Assembly (NCBI GenBank): GCA_902761955.1
Contig: CACWMM010000021.1
Location: 1 to 25,518 of the forward strand
From: Parafannyhessea sp902761955
GTDB taxonomy: Bacteria; Actinomycetota; Coriobacteriia; Coriobacteriales; Atopobiaceae
Length of the DNA: 25,518 bases
Direction: 5' to 3'
The notes under the pieces are model-generated. The model did no database searches and was not told the origin of the DNA. It saw nothing but the letters and a program-made list of their open reading frames with translations. The position numbers were made by a program, and so were the translations under genes. Below are positions 7,328 to 15,175 of the stretch, one piece after another; the first letter of the stretch is position 1; each line of letters opens with the position of its first letter.

Positions 7328-8206
7328 ATGCAAGGCTCGTACAGGATATCTGCATTTGGGGATATTGATATGGACCGTTGCGAGGCTGGCTCCTCTGTTA
7401 CATTGCAAAAAAATGGGCTTGTTCGTGCAAATCGTAACGGTGTAGATCGACTGATCTCAAAGAGCGCATGCATAGATGGTCCAGAGTCCAGTGCAACCAC
7501 AGCGGATGACATTGCGACTGATTCCGAAGATCGCGTTACGAGTGTTGGATATCAAAGCGATGAGGGGACACTCGCTTCGGTATCAAGGCTCCAACGTCGC
7601 TATGGCTATCGCTTTGCCAAGCGCACCTTCGACATTGCCTTTAGCCTGCTGGTGCTCGTCCTTTTCTGGTGGCTCTACGTCATAGTGGCCATAGCGATCA
7701 AGGTCGATGACCCGGCCGGTCCCGTCTTCTTCGTTCAAGAGCGCATGGGCAAGGACGAGAAGCCCTTCAACATGTTCAAGTTCCGCTCCATGTACGCGGA
7801 CGCCGAGGAACGCCTGGCCGAGCTAAAGGAGCTTAACGAGAAGGACGGCCCGGTCTTCAAGATTAGGGACGACCCAAGAATCACAAGGGTCGGTCGTTTC
7901 ATCAGGAAGACCAGCATCGACGAGCTGCCCCAGTTCTTCAATGTGCTTCTTGGAAACATGAGCATTGTGGGTCCGCGTCCCGCGCTTAGGAGGGAGACCG
8001 ACCTCTACACTCCGCACCAGCGCGAGCGCCTTCTGGTGAAGCCGGGCATTACGTGCTACTGGCAGACGAGGAAGAACCGCGACGCCATTGGCTTCGACGA
8101 GTGGGTCGATCTTGATTTGCTGTACATCAATCAGTGCAGCGCCTGGGCGGACTTCAAGCTTGTGGTTCAGACTGTCGGGTGCGTTCTTACGGCGCAGGGG
8201 AGCTAG
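7328..8206 (+). CDS. Priming sugar-phosphate (undecaprenyl) transferase
   Basis: This bacterial sugar transferase (PF02397 type, WbaP/CpsE group) puts the first sugar-1-phosphate on undecaprenyl phosphate. Of 292 residues, the first ~90 are polar with no homology I recognise; one membrane/re-entrant helix follows at about 100-126 (FDIAFSLLVLVLFWW), then the catalytic domain with DPAGPVFFVQERMGKD, FKFRSMY, DPRITRVGRFIRKTSIDELPQ, MSIVGPRP and VKPGITCYWQ. The four N-terminal TM helices of full-length WbaP are absent. ATG 7328 after the G9 tract is preferred; the frame stays open upstream to TTG 7253. The 5' quarter is much more AT-rich than the rest, suggesting a recombination boundary. An A7 run lies at 7407-7413. 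Confidence 0.92.
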   Translation: MQGSYRISAFGDIDMDRCEAGSSVTLQKNGLVRANRNGVDRLISKSACIDGPESSATTADDIATDSEDRVTSVGYQSDEGTLASVSRLQRRYGYRFAKRTFDIAFSLLVLVLFWWLYVIVAIAIKVDDPAGPVFFVQERMGKDEKPFNMFKFRSMYADAEERLAELKELNEKDGPVFKIRDDPRITRVGRFIRKTSIDELPQFFNVLLGNMSIVGPRPALRRETDLYTPHQRERLLVKPGITCYWQTRKNRDAIGFDEWVDLDLLYINQCSAWADFKLVVQTVGCVLTAQGS

Positions 8207-8257
8207 AATAACGCACCGGCTTCGAGCGTCCGACTTTGATAGCTGTTAGGAATTGGC

Positions 8258-9382
8258 TTGCGTATTGCGATGATTGGACATAAGCGCTTCGGCTCCCGAG
8301 AAGGTGGGGTCGAGGTTGTTGTCACCGAACTGGCCAAGAGAATGGCAGCTCTTGGACATGAGGTTACCTGCTATGACCGGTCGGGTTCTGATGTCATGAC
8401 TGGTGATACTGTCGAGACTCGCGAACGCATTATAGATGGCGTTCGTGTTGTGCCGGTTAAAACCATAGATAAAAAGGGGCTTGCAGCAGCAAGCGCTTCT
8501 TACTATGCAACGAAGGCAGCAATTGCAGAAAAGCCCGATGTCATTCACTTTCACGCCGAGGGGCCGTGTGCGTGTCTTCCTATGGCGCAAAGGGCTGGAA
8601 TTCGTACGGTTGCAACCATCCATGGGCTAGATTGGCAGCGCGCCAAATGGGGCAAACTGGGTTCCGCGTACATTAAGCATGGTGAGAGGGCCGCTGTTAA
8701 GAGTGCTAATGAGATTATCGTGCTCTCGCGCTCGGCGCAGGAATACTTTGAAGAGACTTATAATCGAAAGACTGTTTTTATCCCCAACGGTATGAATCCT
8801 AAAGAATCTCGACCAGCTGACGAGATTAATAAACGTTGGGGCCTGGAGAGGGACTCATACATCCTCTTTGTTGGTAGGCTTGTGCCAGAAAAGCGCCCCG
8901 AGTTGCTTATTGATGCGTTCAAAAACATTGAGACAGATAAGCGCCTCGTAATTGCGGGAGGCGGTTCGGATACCTCGGAGTACGAGCAGCAGCTCCACGA
9001 GCAGGCGAAGGGAGACTCACGGATACTCTTCACTGGTTTCGTTACTGGGGAGTCTCTGGCGGAGCTCTACTCCAATGCCTACTGCTACGTTCTTCCCTCT
9101 GATGTAGAAGGCATGCCCATGAGTCTTCTCGAGGCTATGGCTTATGGCTGCGCCTGTGTGACTTCCGATATCCCCGAGTGTTCTGATGTACTCGGGGACA
9201 CTGGTGTAACTTTCCATAAGGGTGATATTACTGCAATGCGAGAATCGCTCATCGGTCTTCTTGCGAATCTTGAACGAGTGAAGAAGATGGGTGGTAAGGC
9301 CAAGGAGCGAGTTACTGATAACTTCGGATGGGACTCTATAGTCAACCGGACTCTTGCTGTCTATTGTGGTGATATTGCATGA
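8258..9382 (+). CDS. Glycosyltransferase family 4
   Basis: This cytoplasmic GT-B enzyme adds a sugar to the lipid-linked repeat unit. The 374-residue protein starts with the Rossmann strand MRIAMIGHKRFGSREGGVE, has VIHFHAEGP and TIHGLDWQR in the acceptor half, and the donor half has ILFVGRLVPEKRPELLIDA and the E-x7-E motif EGMPMSLLEAMAYG (near 284-297). TTG 8258 is chosen because TTAGGAA (8246-8252) precedes it correctly and because ATG 8270 would remove the first conserved beta-strand. The next gene overlaps its stop by four bases. GC is lower than the flanking genes. Sugar specificity cannot be read from sequence. Confidence 0.92.
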   Translation: MRIAMIGHKRFGSREGGVEVVVTELAKRMAALGHEVTCYDRSGSDVMTGDTVETRERIIDGVRVVPVKTIDKKGLAAASASYYATKAAIAEKPDVIHFHAEGPCACLPMAQRAGIRTVATIHGLDWQRAKWGKLGSAYIKHGERAAVKSANEIIVLSRSAQEYFEETYNRKTVFIPNGMNPKESRPADEINKRWGLERDSYILFVGRLVPEKRPELLIDAFKNIETDKRLVIAGGGSDTSEYEQQLHEQAKGDSRILFTGFVTGESLAELYSNAYCYVLPSDVEGMPMSLLEAMAYGCACVTSDIPECSDVLGDTGVTFHKGDITAMRESLIGLLANLERVKKMGGKAKERVTDNFGWDSIVNRTLAVYCGDIA

Positions 9383-10656
9383 GAATCATATTGGTTAACA
9401 AATTCCATTATCTCAAAGGCGGAGCCGAGACTTACTACCTTACGTTGGGTGAACGCTTGAAAGCCATGGGGCATGAAGTAGCGTACTTCTCCATGCGCCA
9501 TCCCGACAACCTTCCCTGTGCACAAGAGCGCTACTTCGTGACACGGCGCGAGTATAACGATGTGCAAAATCCCCTGAGGGCCGCCCGTGACGGCTTTGCG
9601 CTCGTCTACTCAATTGAGGCTAAGCGAAGCTTCGAGACTCTCTGCGAAGACTTCCGGCCTGATGTTGTACATCTTAATAACGTGCATCGGCAAATCACGC
9701 TCTCCATCTTGGATGCTCCCTACTTGTCGGAGCACCAGGTACCCGTCGTCTATACGGCCCATGACTACGTGACCGTGTGTCCGAGTTACCTTATGCTCGA
9801 CGGCGATGGTAGAGTCTGCGACGAGTGTCTTCAGGATGGGAGGTACCGCCACTGCATTACGAGACGTTGTGTGAAGGGGTCGCGTGCAAAGAGTGCTCTC
9901 GCAGCGTTGGAAGCCTCGTTCAATCGGGCTCACCGTTCCAACGACAGAATCGACGTTGCGATAGCTCCATCGAAATTCATGGCTGGTAAACTTGTCGAGG
10001 GTGGTTGGCCTACCGTCAAGGTGCGGCACATGCAGAATTTTGTTTCGGACGACGTGTTTGCTCGCGCGGGAGAGGGCAGTGCGGATGCTACGGACTGGGA
10101 TAGTCCATATGTCCTCTTTTTCGGGAGGCTCTCCAAGGAGAAGGGCGTCGATGTCCTCCTCGATGCATTCGATAGGGTCCTACCCGACCTTCCCGAGCGT
10201 GCCCGACTCGTAATAGCCGGAGACGGACCCGAACGGGAAGCGCTAGAGGAGCGCGCCGTTGGTAATGGGCGGGTCGAGTTCGCCGGCTACAAAACTGGGC
10301 GTGAGCTTCGCGACCTCGTTGCAGGCGCTGTCGTGGCCTGTTGTCCATCGACCTGGTATGAGAACATGCCCTACTCGGTCGTGGAGTCGCTTGCCGAGGG
10401 CACGCCTGTTATTGGGAGCCGTATCGGTGGCATTCCCGAGGCTGTGATTGAGGACATGACGGGCTGGCTTGCCGAACCGGGTGACGCTCGGTCGCTTGCG
10501 TCCGTGCTTACACTTGCTATGGGAACCGCGCGAAATCACGACGAATATGCCCGCCTGCAGCGTTCTTGTCGCGACTACGTACTCTCCCACTGCGACCAGG
10601 GGCGGTATGCGGAGGACCTCATAAATCTCTACCGGGAGCTTATCGATGGCAAGTGA
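9379..10656 (+). CDS. Glycosyltransferase family 4 (Cys-rich loop type)
   Basis: This 425-residue GT-B glycosyltransferase has N-terminal MRIILVNKFHYLKGGAE, DVVHLNN, TAHDYVTVCPSYLM, then a Cys-rich loop (CDECLQDGRYRHCITRRC) seen in a subset of GT4 enzymes from polysaccharide loci. The donor domain has VLFFGRLSKEKGVDVLLDAF, VIAGDGPE and the E-x7-E motif ENMPYSVVESLAEGTPVIGS near 328-347. ATG 9379 overlaps the previous stop (ATGA), and its own end overlaps the next gene by 11 bases, so it is tightly cotranscribed. The Cys loop may bind a metal; this is inference. Confidence 0.92.
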   Translation: MRIILVNKFHYLKGGAETYYLTLGERLKAMGHEVAYFSMRHPDNLPCAQERYFVTRREYNDVQNPLRAARDGFALVYSIEAKRSFETLCEDFRPDVVHLNNVHRQITLSILDAPYLSEHQVPVVYTAHDYVTVCPSYLMLDGDGRVCDECLQDGRYRHCITRRCVKGSRAKSALAALEASFNRAHRSNDRIDVAIAPSKFMAGKLVEGGWPTVKVRHMQNFVSDDVFARAGEGSADATDWDSPYVLFFGRLSKEKGVDVLLDAFDRVLPDLPERARLVIAGDGPEREALEERAVGNGRVEFAGYKTGRELRDLVAGAVVACCPSTWYENMPYSVVESLAEGTPVIGSRIGGIPEAVIEDMTGWLAEPGDARSLASVLTLAMGTARNHDEYARLQRSCRDYVLSHCDQGRYAEDLINLYRELIDGK

Positions 10657-11683
10657 GAATAGCGAGAAAGAGCAACCTGATATGTCTGTTCGCCCCTGGC
10701 TCAGCATCATTATCCCTGCCTTCAATGTGGAGGAGTACCTTCCTACGTGCGTGGAGAGTATCAATCCATCGTCTCATCCTGATATTGAGGTCATCGTAGT
10801 CGATGACGGTTCGACGGACGGGACTTCTGCGCTCTGCGACGCTTTCGCTTCGGAGCATGCGAATGTGCAGGCGATTCATCGTGAGAACGGGGGGGCATCT
10901 GCCGCTCGCAACACGGGCTACATGCACGCGGCAGGTAATTGGATCTGGTTCGTCGACTCCGACGACCTGGTCAGCCCCTATGCGCTCGACGCGCTGAGGC
11001 CGCTTGCAACCTCGACCAGCTCGGAGGCGATCCAGATCGGGTTCGTCGAGTTTTCGGACGACGAGGAGCCGGCCTGGCCGGCTCCGATGCCGTCCGAAAA
11101 CCCCACTTGCGTCTCTGCGTCGGACTTCATAGCGAGCCTCTACCGCGGCCGCTACCAGCACTACATGTGGTCATTCCTGCTGCGCGCGGACGCGCTCCTC
11201 AGCAGGAATGAACACATGCCCGCGTGCGGCAGGAATGAACACAGATTCCCCTTCCGTGAGGACTTATCCCTCTACGAGGACGTGGTTTCCACCGAGGAGA
11301 TCATGCGCCGCAGCGGCTCGGTCGAGAGCTGTCCCTGGAGGCTCTACGGATACCGGCAGGCTGCCGGCTCGATGAGCCACAGGAGGAACAACAAGGCGTC
11401 TGACAGCGGCATACGTGCCGTGCGGGAGCTGCGGGGGTACGACGTCGCGCCGGGCCTGGCAGCGGACAAGACCCGGATGGAAATGGGCCTGCTGTTCACT
11501 GCCTATCGCATTGCCGAAAGGGGTCCCGAGGGCGACTCCCTGCGGCGCCAGGCCAGGGACGAGATCGAGGAGAGGATCCGCAAAGTCGGTCTGTCGCGCC
11601 TCGGCCATAAGCTCTTTGTCCGCTACGTGTTGCTCGAGAGCGGTCTCATGGACAAGGTCATCGATTGGAGGGACCGTGGATAG
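10646..11683 (+). CDS. Glycosyltransferase family 2
   Basis: The 345-residue protein has a GT-A fold: LSIIIPAFNVEEYL near 19-32, the nucleotide-sugar motif VVDDGSTDGT near 51-60, ENGGASAARNTG near 81-92 and the metal-binding FVDSDD near 103-108. ED in EDVV near 211 may be the catalytic base region. ATG 10646 follows GGGAG (10634-10638) by seven bases. The sequence AACGGGGGGGCA (G7 at 10889-10895) within the ENGG motif is a possible slippage site. A segment at 11171-11243 contains an inverted and a direct repeat that add an odd duplicated RNEH motif (see findings). A role in adding one sugar of the repeat unit is family-based. Confidence 0.9.
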   Translation: MASENSEKEQPDMSVRPWLSIIIPAFNVEEYLPTCVESINPSSHPDIEVIVVDDGSTDGTSALCDAFASEHANVQAIHRENGGASAARNTGYMHAAGNWIWFVDSDDLVSPYALDALRPLATSTSSEAIQIGFVEFSDDEEPAWPAPMPSENPTCVSASDFIASLYRGRYQHYMWSFLLRADALLSRNEHMPACGRNEHRFPFREDLSLYEDVVSTEEIMRRSGSVESCPWRLYGYRQAAGSMSHRRNNKASDSGIRAVRELRGYDVAPGLAADKTRMEMGLLFTAYRIAERGPEGDSLRRQARDEIEERIRKVGLSRLGHKLFVRYVLLESGLMDKVIDWRDRG

Positions 11684-12923
11684 GGTCGCGCGTCCATACG
11701 GGCCGAAGACTGCGGTCAGGTTGTCGGACAGGCCGGCCATGACCCTGCTGGCCGCCGCCTTCTTCGTGCTCACGTTCGTCATCAAGGCCTTCACGGACGG
11801 CCCCTACGTCCGCGGCGAGGTGAGCCAGGCCGTCGCCTACTCGAAATACGTCACGGCGGCCATCGCGTGCGTCTTCGCCCTGATGGGGACCATCGGCAAG
11901 AGGCGGCGCGTCTTCAGCCGGGAGTTCAGAGACCTCATGGTCATATTCGCCGTGTTCACCCTTGCCTCGATTTTCATGCAGCTCGTTTCCGGCAGGTTCT
12001 CCACGACCGTGGCCGTCGAGCTCATAAAGCTCGCCATGCCGATCGTGCTCGCATACTCCATGCTCAACGTCCTAGGAGAGGATGAGCTATATAGATGCAT
12101 GCTTGTCGTTCTCGTTGTCTGTCTCATGGGCTATCTTGTAGAGCTTTTTTCGCAAGGAGTCACTTTATCGGCTGTATTGTCTAGCGATTATGCGAAAGGG
12201 GATTCGGCCACAGAGTCTTCTAGCTTTGCGGGAATTGCTCTTGTCTTAACCTTTTATTTCGCTTCTTTCAATAGGAAAAAAATCCCTCTCATCGTTGCTG
12301 CGGGTTTTACCTTTCTAGCTTTCAAACGACTTGCGATGCTTGTTGCTGCTGTTGTTCTTGTCGTGGGCCTCTTTTGGCCCGGGCTCGGGCGCAGAAAGGT
12401 TTCGAGAGGCCTAATTACGTTTCTCAAGGTCGCCACGCTCGCGCTGGCCGCCCTATGGGTCTGGCTTCTCCTGCCCGAGCAGCAGCAGCTCTTCGTCTCG
12501 ATCTTCGGGCGGACGCCCTTCGACTTCACGATGGGACGCAGCGAAAGCCTCCGCTACCTGTGGTCGTCTGGCTTCCAAAGCTATGGATACGGATCCGCCA
12601 ACGAGACCGTCAACGCCCTGTTCGGGGTGCCCTTCGAGATGGACCTCGCGAAGATCGCCTTCGAGCTGACCCCCCTAGCCACAATCCTTTTCGTGTGGCT
12701 CTTCTGGGACGTGGCCGGCACGAGCCTCTGGGGCGTGCTGATTGTCGGCTACTACATGCTGAACATGATCACGTCCGACTCGCTCACCTCGAACTTCGCG
12801 TTCACCATCGCGTACATGACCATCGGGGCCGTCAATCAGCTGCCCGAGTTCCAACGCCCTGGGTCAAAGGGCCCGGCGATCCATTCGGCGAGAGTGTCCA
12901 GGAGGGCCTATCATGCCAACTAG
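11676..12923 (+). CDS. wzy: Wzy-like O-antigen/capsule polymerase
   Basis: This 415-residue integral membrane protein has about ten or more hydrophobic segments and a larger extracytoplasmic loop near residues 265-330 (LLPEQQQLFVSIFGRTPFDF, MGRSESLRYLWSSG), typical of Wzy polymerases, which join repeat units outside the membrane. Sequence identity in the family is low, so the call rests on topology and on position between glycosyltransferases and the flippase. GTG 11676 with GGAGG just before it overlaps the upstream stop by eight bases; ATG 11739 is an alternative. Bases about 12060-12415 are strikingly AT-rich while both ends are GC-rich, so the gene looks like a mosaic. Confidence 0.8.
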   Translation: MDRVARPYGPKTAVRLSDRPAMTLLAAAFFVLTFVIKAFTDGPYVRGEVSQAVAYSKYVTAAIACVFALMGTIGKRRRVFSREFRDLMVIFAVFTLASIFMQLVSGRFSTTVAVELIKLAMPIVLAYSMLNVLGEDELYRCMLVVLVVCLMGYLVELFSQGVTLSAVLSSDYAKGDSATESSSFAGIALVLTFYFASFNRKKIPLIVAAGFTFLAFKRLAMLVAAVVLVVGLFWPGLGRRKVSRGLITFLKVATLALAALWVWLLLPEQQQLFVSIFGRTPFDFTMGRSESLRYLWSSGFQSYGYGSANETVNALFGVPFEMDLAKIAFELTPLATILFVWLFWDVAGTSLWGVLIVGYYMLNMITSDSLTSNFAFTIAYMTIGAVNQLPEFQRPGSKGPAIHSARVSRRAYHAN

Positions 12924-13989
12924 CCTGACGATAAAAAATGAAAATCTCGCGGAAGGGCCAAGCATTTCCATCTGTGTCCCCGTCTACAACGTCGAGGGAT
13001 ACCTTGGGGACTGCCTCGACTCCCTGCTGGCTCAGGACTACCCGGACTTCAAGATCATTCTCGTGGACGACGGCTCGACCGACTCGAGCGGCGCGATCTG
13101 CGACGAGTACGCCGTCGCGCATCCGGAAGAGATAAGCGTCGACCACCAGCGGAACAAGGGCCCCCTCCTCGCGAGGAGGAGGGGGTTCGCGCTCGCCGAC
13201 AGCGACTACGTGATGTGCGTGGACTCCGACGACATGCTCCTGCCTGGCGCGGTGTCGCTGGTTGCGCGGACCATAGCCCAGACGGGCGCGGACGTGGTCA
13301 GGTTCCGGGCGACGCGCTCGCTCGACTGGCGCGGGTCGGACAGGTCCGTTGCCAACCAAGAGGCGAGATGCGAGCTGACGCCCGCCGAGGAGAAGACGAG
13401 CTTTCTCAAGAAGCTATGCCAGTCAACAGATGGCTCTCAGAATGCCATGTGGAGCAAGGCAATGAAGAGGTCCTGCATCGGAGCTGATATCGACCTCTCC
13501 TCCTTCTCCGGGCTCACGTTCGCGGAGGACTTCCTGCAGACGGTGATCGTCTACGACCGCGCGTCCACGCTGGCGGAGCTTGACGCCGAGATCTACTACT
13601 ACCGTCCCGGGTCGGGAATCACCCGCTCCTACGCCCCGCACATGTACGCAGACGTCTGCCGCGCCCTGGACTTCGCCGAGGGCTATGCCGAGAGGTGGGA
13701 GGGGCAGTACGGCTGCGACGGCCTGCTCGAAGGGCTCGCCGCCTGCAGGCTCGACTCCGCGGCGCAGCTCGCGGAGTACCTGGCCGAGCGGCGCGACGCG
13801 GAGGGCCTCGGGAGGCTCAGGGCGTCCGCCGACTACAGGAGGTGCAGGGACCCCGGGGCCACGTCGGCGTACCTCGCCCCCCGCCGCCGGGCCGCCCTCC
13901 TCGCCCTGGATTACGGGATCTACCCGCTCCTTCGCATTCCCTCAATAGCCAAGCGCGCGCTGGGAAGAGCCAAGGGAGAAATGCGATGA
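12913..13989 (+). CDS. Glycosyltransferase family 2
   Basis: The 358-residue GT-A enzyme has ISICVPVYNVEGYL near 18-31, LVDDGSTDSSG near 51-61, RNKGPLLARRRGFALA and the metal-binding CVDSDDM near 102-108. The C-terminal third is helical and charged, as in many capsule GT2 enzymes. ATG 12913 overlaps the wzy stop by 11 bases and is preceded by GGAGGG (12901-12906) six bases away. It shares its start/stop (ATGA) with the next gene. Substrate unknown. Confidence 0.9.
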   Translation: MPTSLTIKNENLAEGPSISICVPVYNVEGYLGDCLDSLLAQDYPDFKIILVDDGSTDSSGAICDEYAVAHPEEISVDHQRNKGPLLARRRGFALADSDYVMCVDSDDMLLPGAVSLVARTIAQTGADVVRFRATRSLDWRGSDRSVANQEARCELTPAEEKTSFLKKLCQSTDGSQNAMWSKAMKRSCIGADIDLSSFSGLTFAEDFLQTVIVYDRASTLAELDAEIYYYRPGSGITRSYAPHMYADVCRALDFAEGYAERWEGQYGCDGLLEGLAACRLDSAAQLAEYLAERRDAEGLGRLRASADYRRCRDPGATSAYLAPRRRAALLALDYGIYPLLRIPSIAKRALGRAKGEMR

Positions 13990-15161
13990 ATGGACAAGAC
14001 ATGAGTCACAATAGTGATGAGCGATCGAGAGCAAACAGAGTTGGGATCATAACCCTCCCCGGAGAAACCAATTATGGGAACAGGTTACAACTCTATGCAT
14101 CCGTGCGTATACTTGCAAAGCTGGGGTTTTCTGGCGAGGGCCTACTACTGAAGAAGCAAGACAGCGTGCTCCAGCATCCAAAGACGCTTCTCAAAAGGGT
14201 TGCTGGCCGACCGACGTCTATGCCTTGGGAGAACGAGCTGCGAATCGGTGCTTTCCGCCGGTTTGGCAAGCTAATCCCCACGCGCGAGGTATGCTCAATC
14301 GATGAAATAGAGCGCAGTGACTACTCGTTTTTCGCCGTCGGCAGCGACCAAGTCTGGAACCCAAACTACATATTCGAGTGCGGAGGAGGCCCCCTCCCGG
14401 CTCGCATATATCATTACCTCGCTGGTCCGAAGGCATTCCGCGAGGAGATGGATTGGTACTTTCTCCGCTTTGCCGAGAGGGACCAGCGGGTGACCATCTC
14501 GCCAAGCATTGGTCTTAACGGCTTGGACCGGATGCAGTCCCAATGGCTCGCGAAGGGGCTTCTAGGTTTTGAAAGGCTGTCAGTTCGCGAGGCCAGAGGC
14601 GCTGAGATCATACGCGAGTGTACCGGTCGAGAGGCGACTGTCACGTGCGATCCTACTCTCGTCCTCCTTCCGGAGGAGTGGCTCTCTGTCGCTGATGACC
14701 GGCTTGTGCCGGATTACCCCTACGTTTTCTCATACCTGCTTGGTAACAACCTGGACTCATATAGACAGCCTTTGGATCTCGTGACCCATGGGAGGAAGAT
14801 TCCGGTCATTGCGCAGGAAGGCCCAAAGGGAGACTTCAGGGTGGACATGGGCCCAGCCGAGTTCCTGTCGCTTATAAAGAACGCGAGCCATGTTATAACC
14901 GACTCTTTCCACGCCAGCCTCTTTTCGTCTCTGTTTGAAACCCCTCTCACGATCGTCGTTCGCGACGGCGGAGAGAACCTCTTTTCACGGCTGAGCACGC
15001 TCTCAGAGATGCTGGGGATACAGGACAAAATCTTCAGGCCTGGAAGAGACAAGTATGACGAGTCTGCGTCGAAGGATTTCGAAGGCGTTGCAGACCGAAT
15101 CGACATTCAGCGGACCATATTCATGAACTTTTTGGATACTTCGCTTGATATCCGCCGGTAG
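13986..15161 (+). CDS. Polysaccharide pyruvyl transferase family protein
   Basis: Family members (PF04230) add pyruvate ketals from phosphoenolpyruvate to sugars, giving the polymer acid groups. In the 391-residue product I see the N-terminal GIITLPGETNYGNRLQLYA, the signature FFAVGSDQVWNPNY near 115-128, SVREARGAEI, TCDPTLVL and the C-terminal HVITDSFHASLFSSLF, where the SFHA histidine is conserved. ATG 13986 overlaps the previous stop by four bases and has AAGGGAGAA upstream. It is often found beside FrhB-like iron-sulfur proteins in polysaccharide loci, as here (the FrhB-like gene lies two genes downstream). Actual pyruvylation is family-based inference. Confidence 0.9.
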   Translation: MNGQDMSHNSDERSRANRVGIITLPGETNYGNRLQLYASVRILAKLGFSGEGLLLKKQDSVLQHPKTLLKRVAGRPTSMPWENELRIGAFRRFGKLIPTREVCSIDEIERSDYSFFAVGSDQVWNPNYIFECGGGPLPARIYHYLAGPKAFREEMDWYFLRFAERDQRVTISPSIGLNGLDRMQSQWLAKGLLGFERLSVREARGAEIIRECTGREATVTCDPTLVLLPEEWLSVADDRLVPDYPYVFSYLLGNNLDSYRQPLDLVTHGRKIPVIAQEGPKGDFRVDMGPAEFLSLIKNASHVITDSFHASLFSSLFETPLTIVVRDGGENLFSRLSTLSEMLGIQDKIFRPGRDKYDESASKDFEGVADRIDIQRTIFMNFLDTSLDIRR

Positions 15162-15175
15162 GGATGAGAGGTAAA

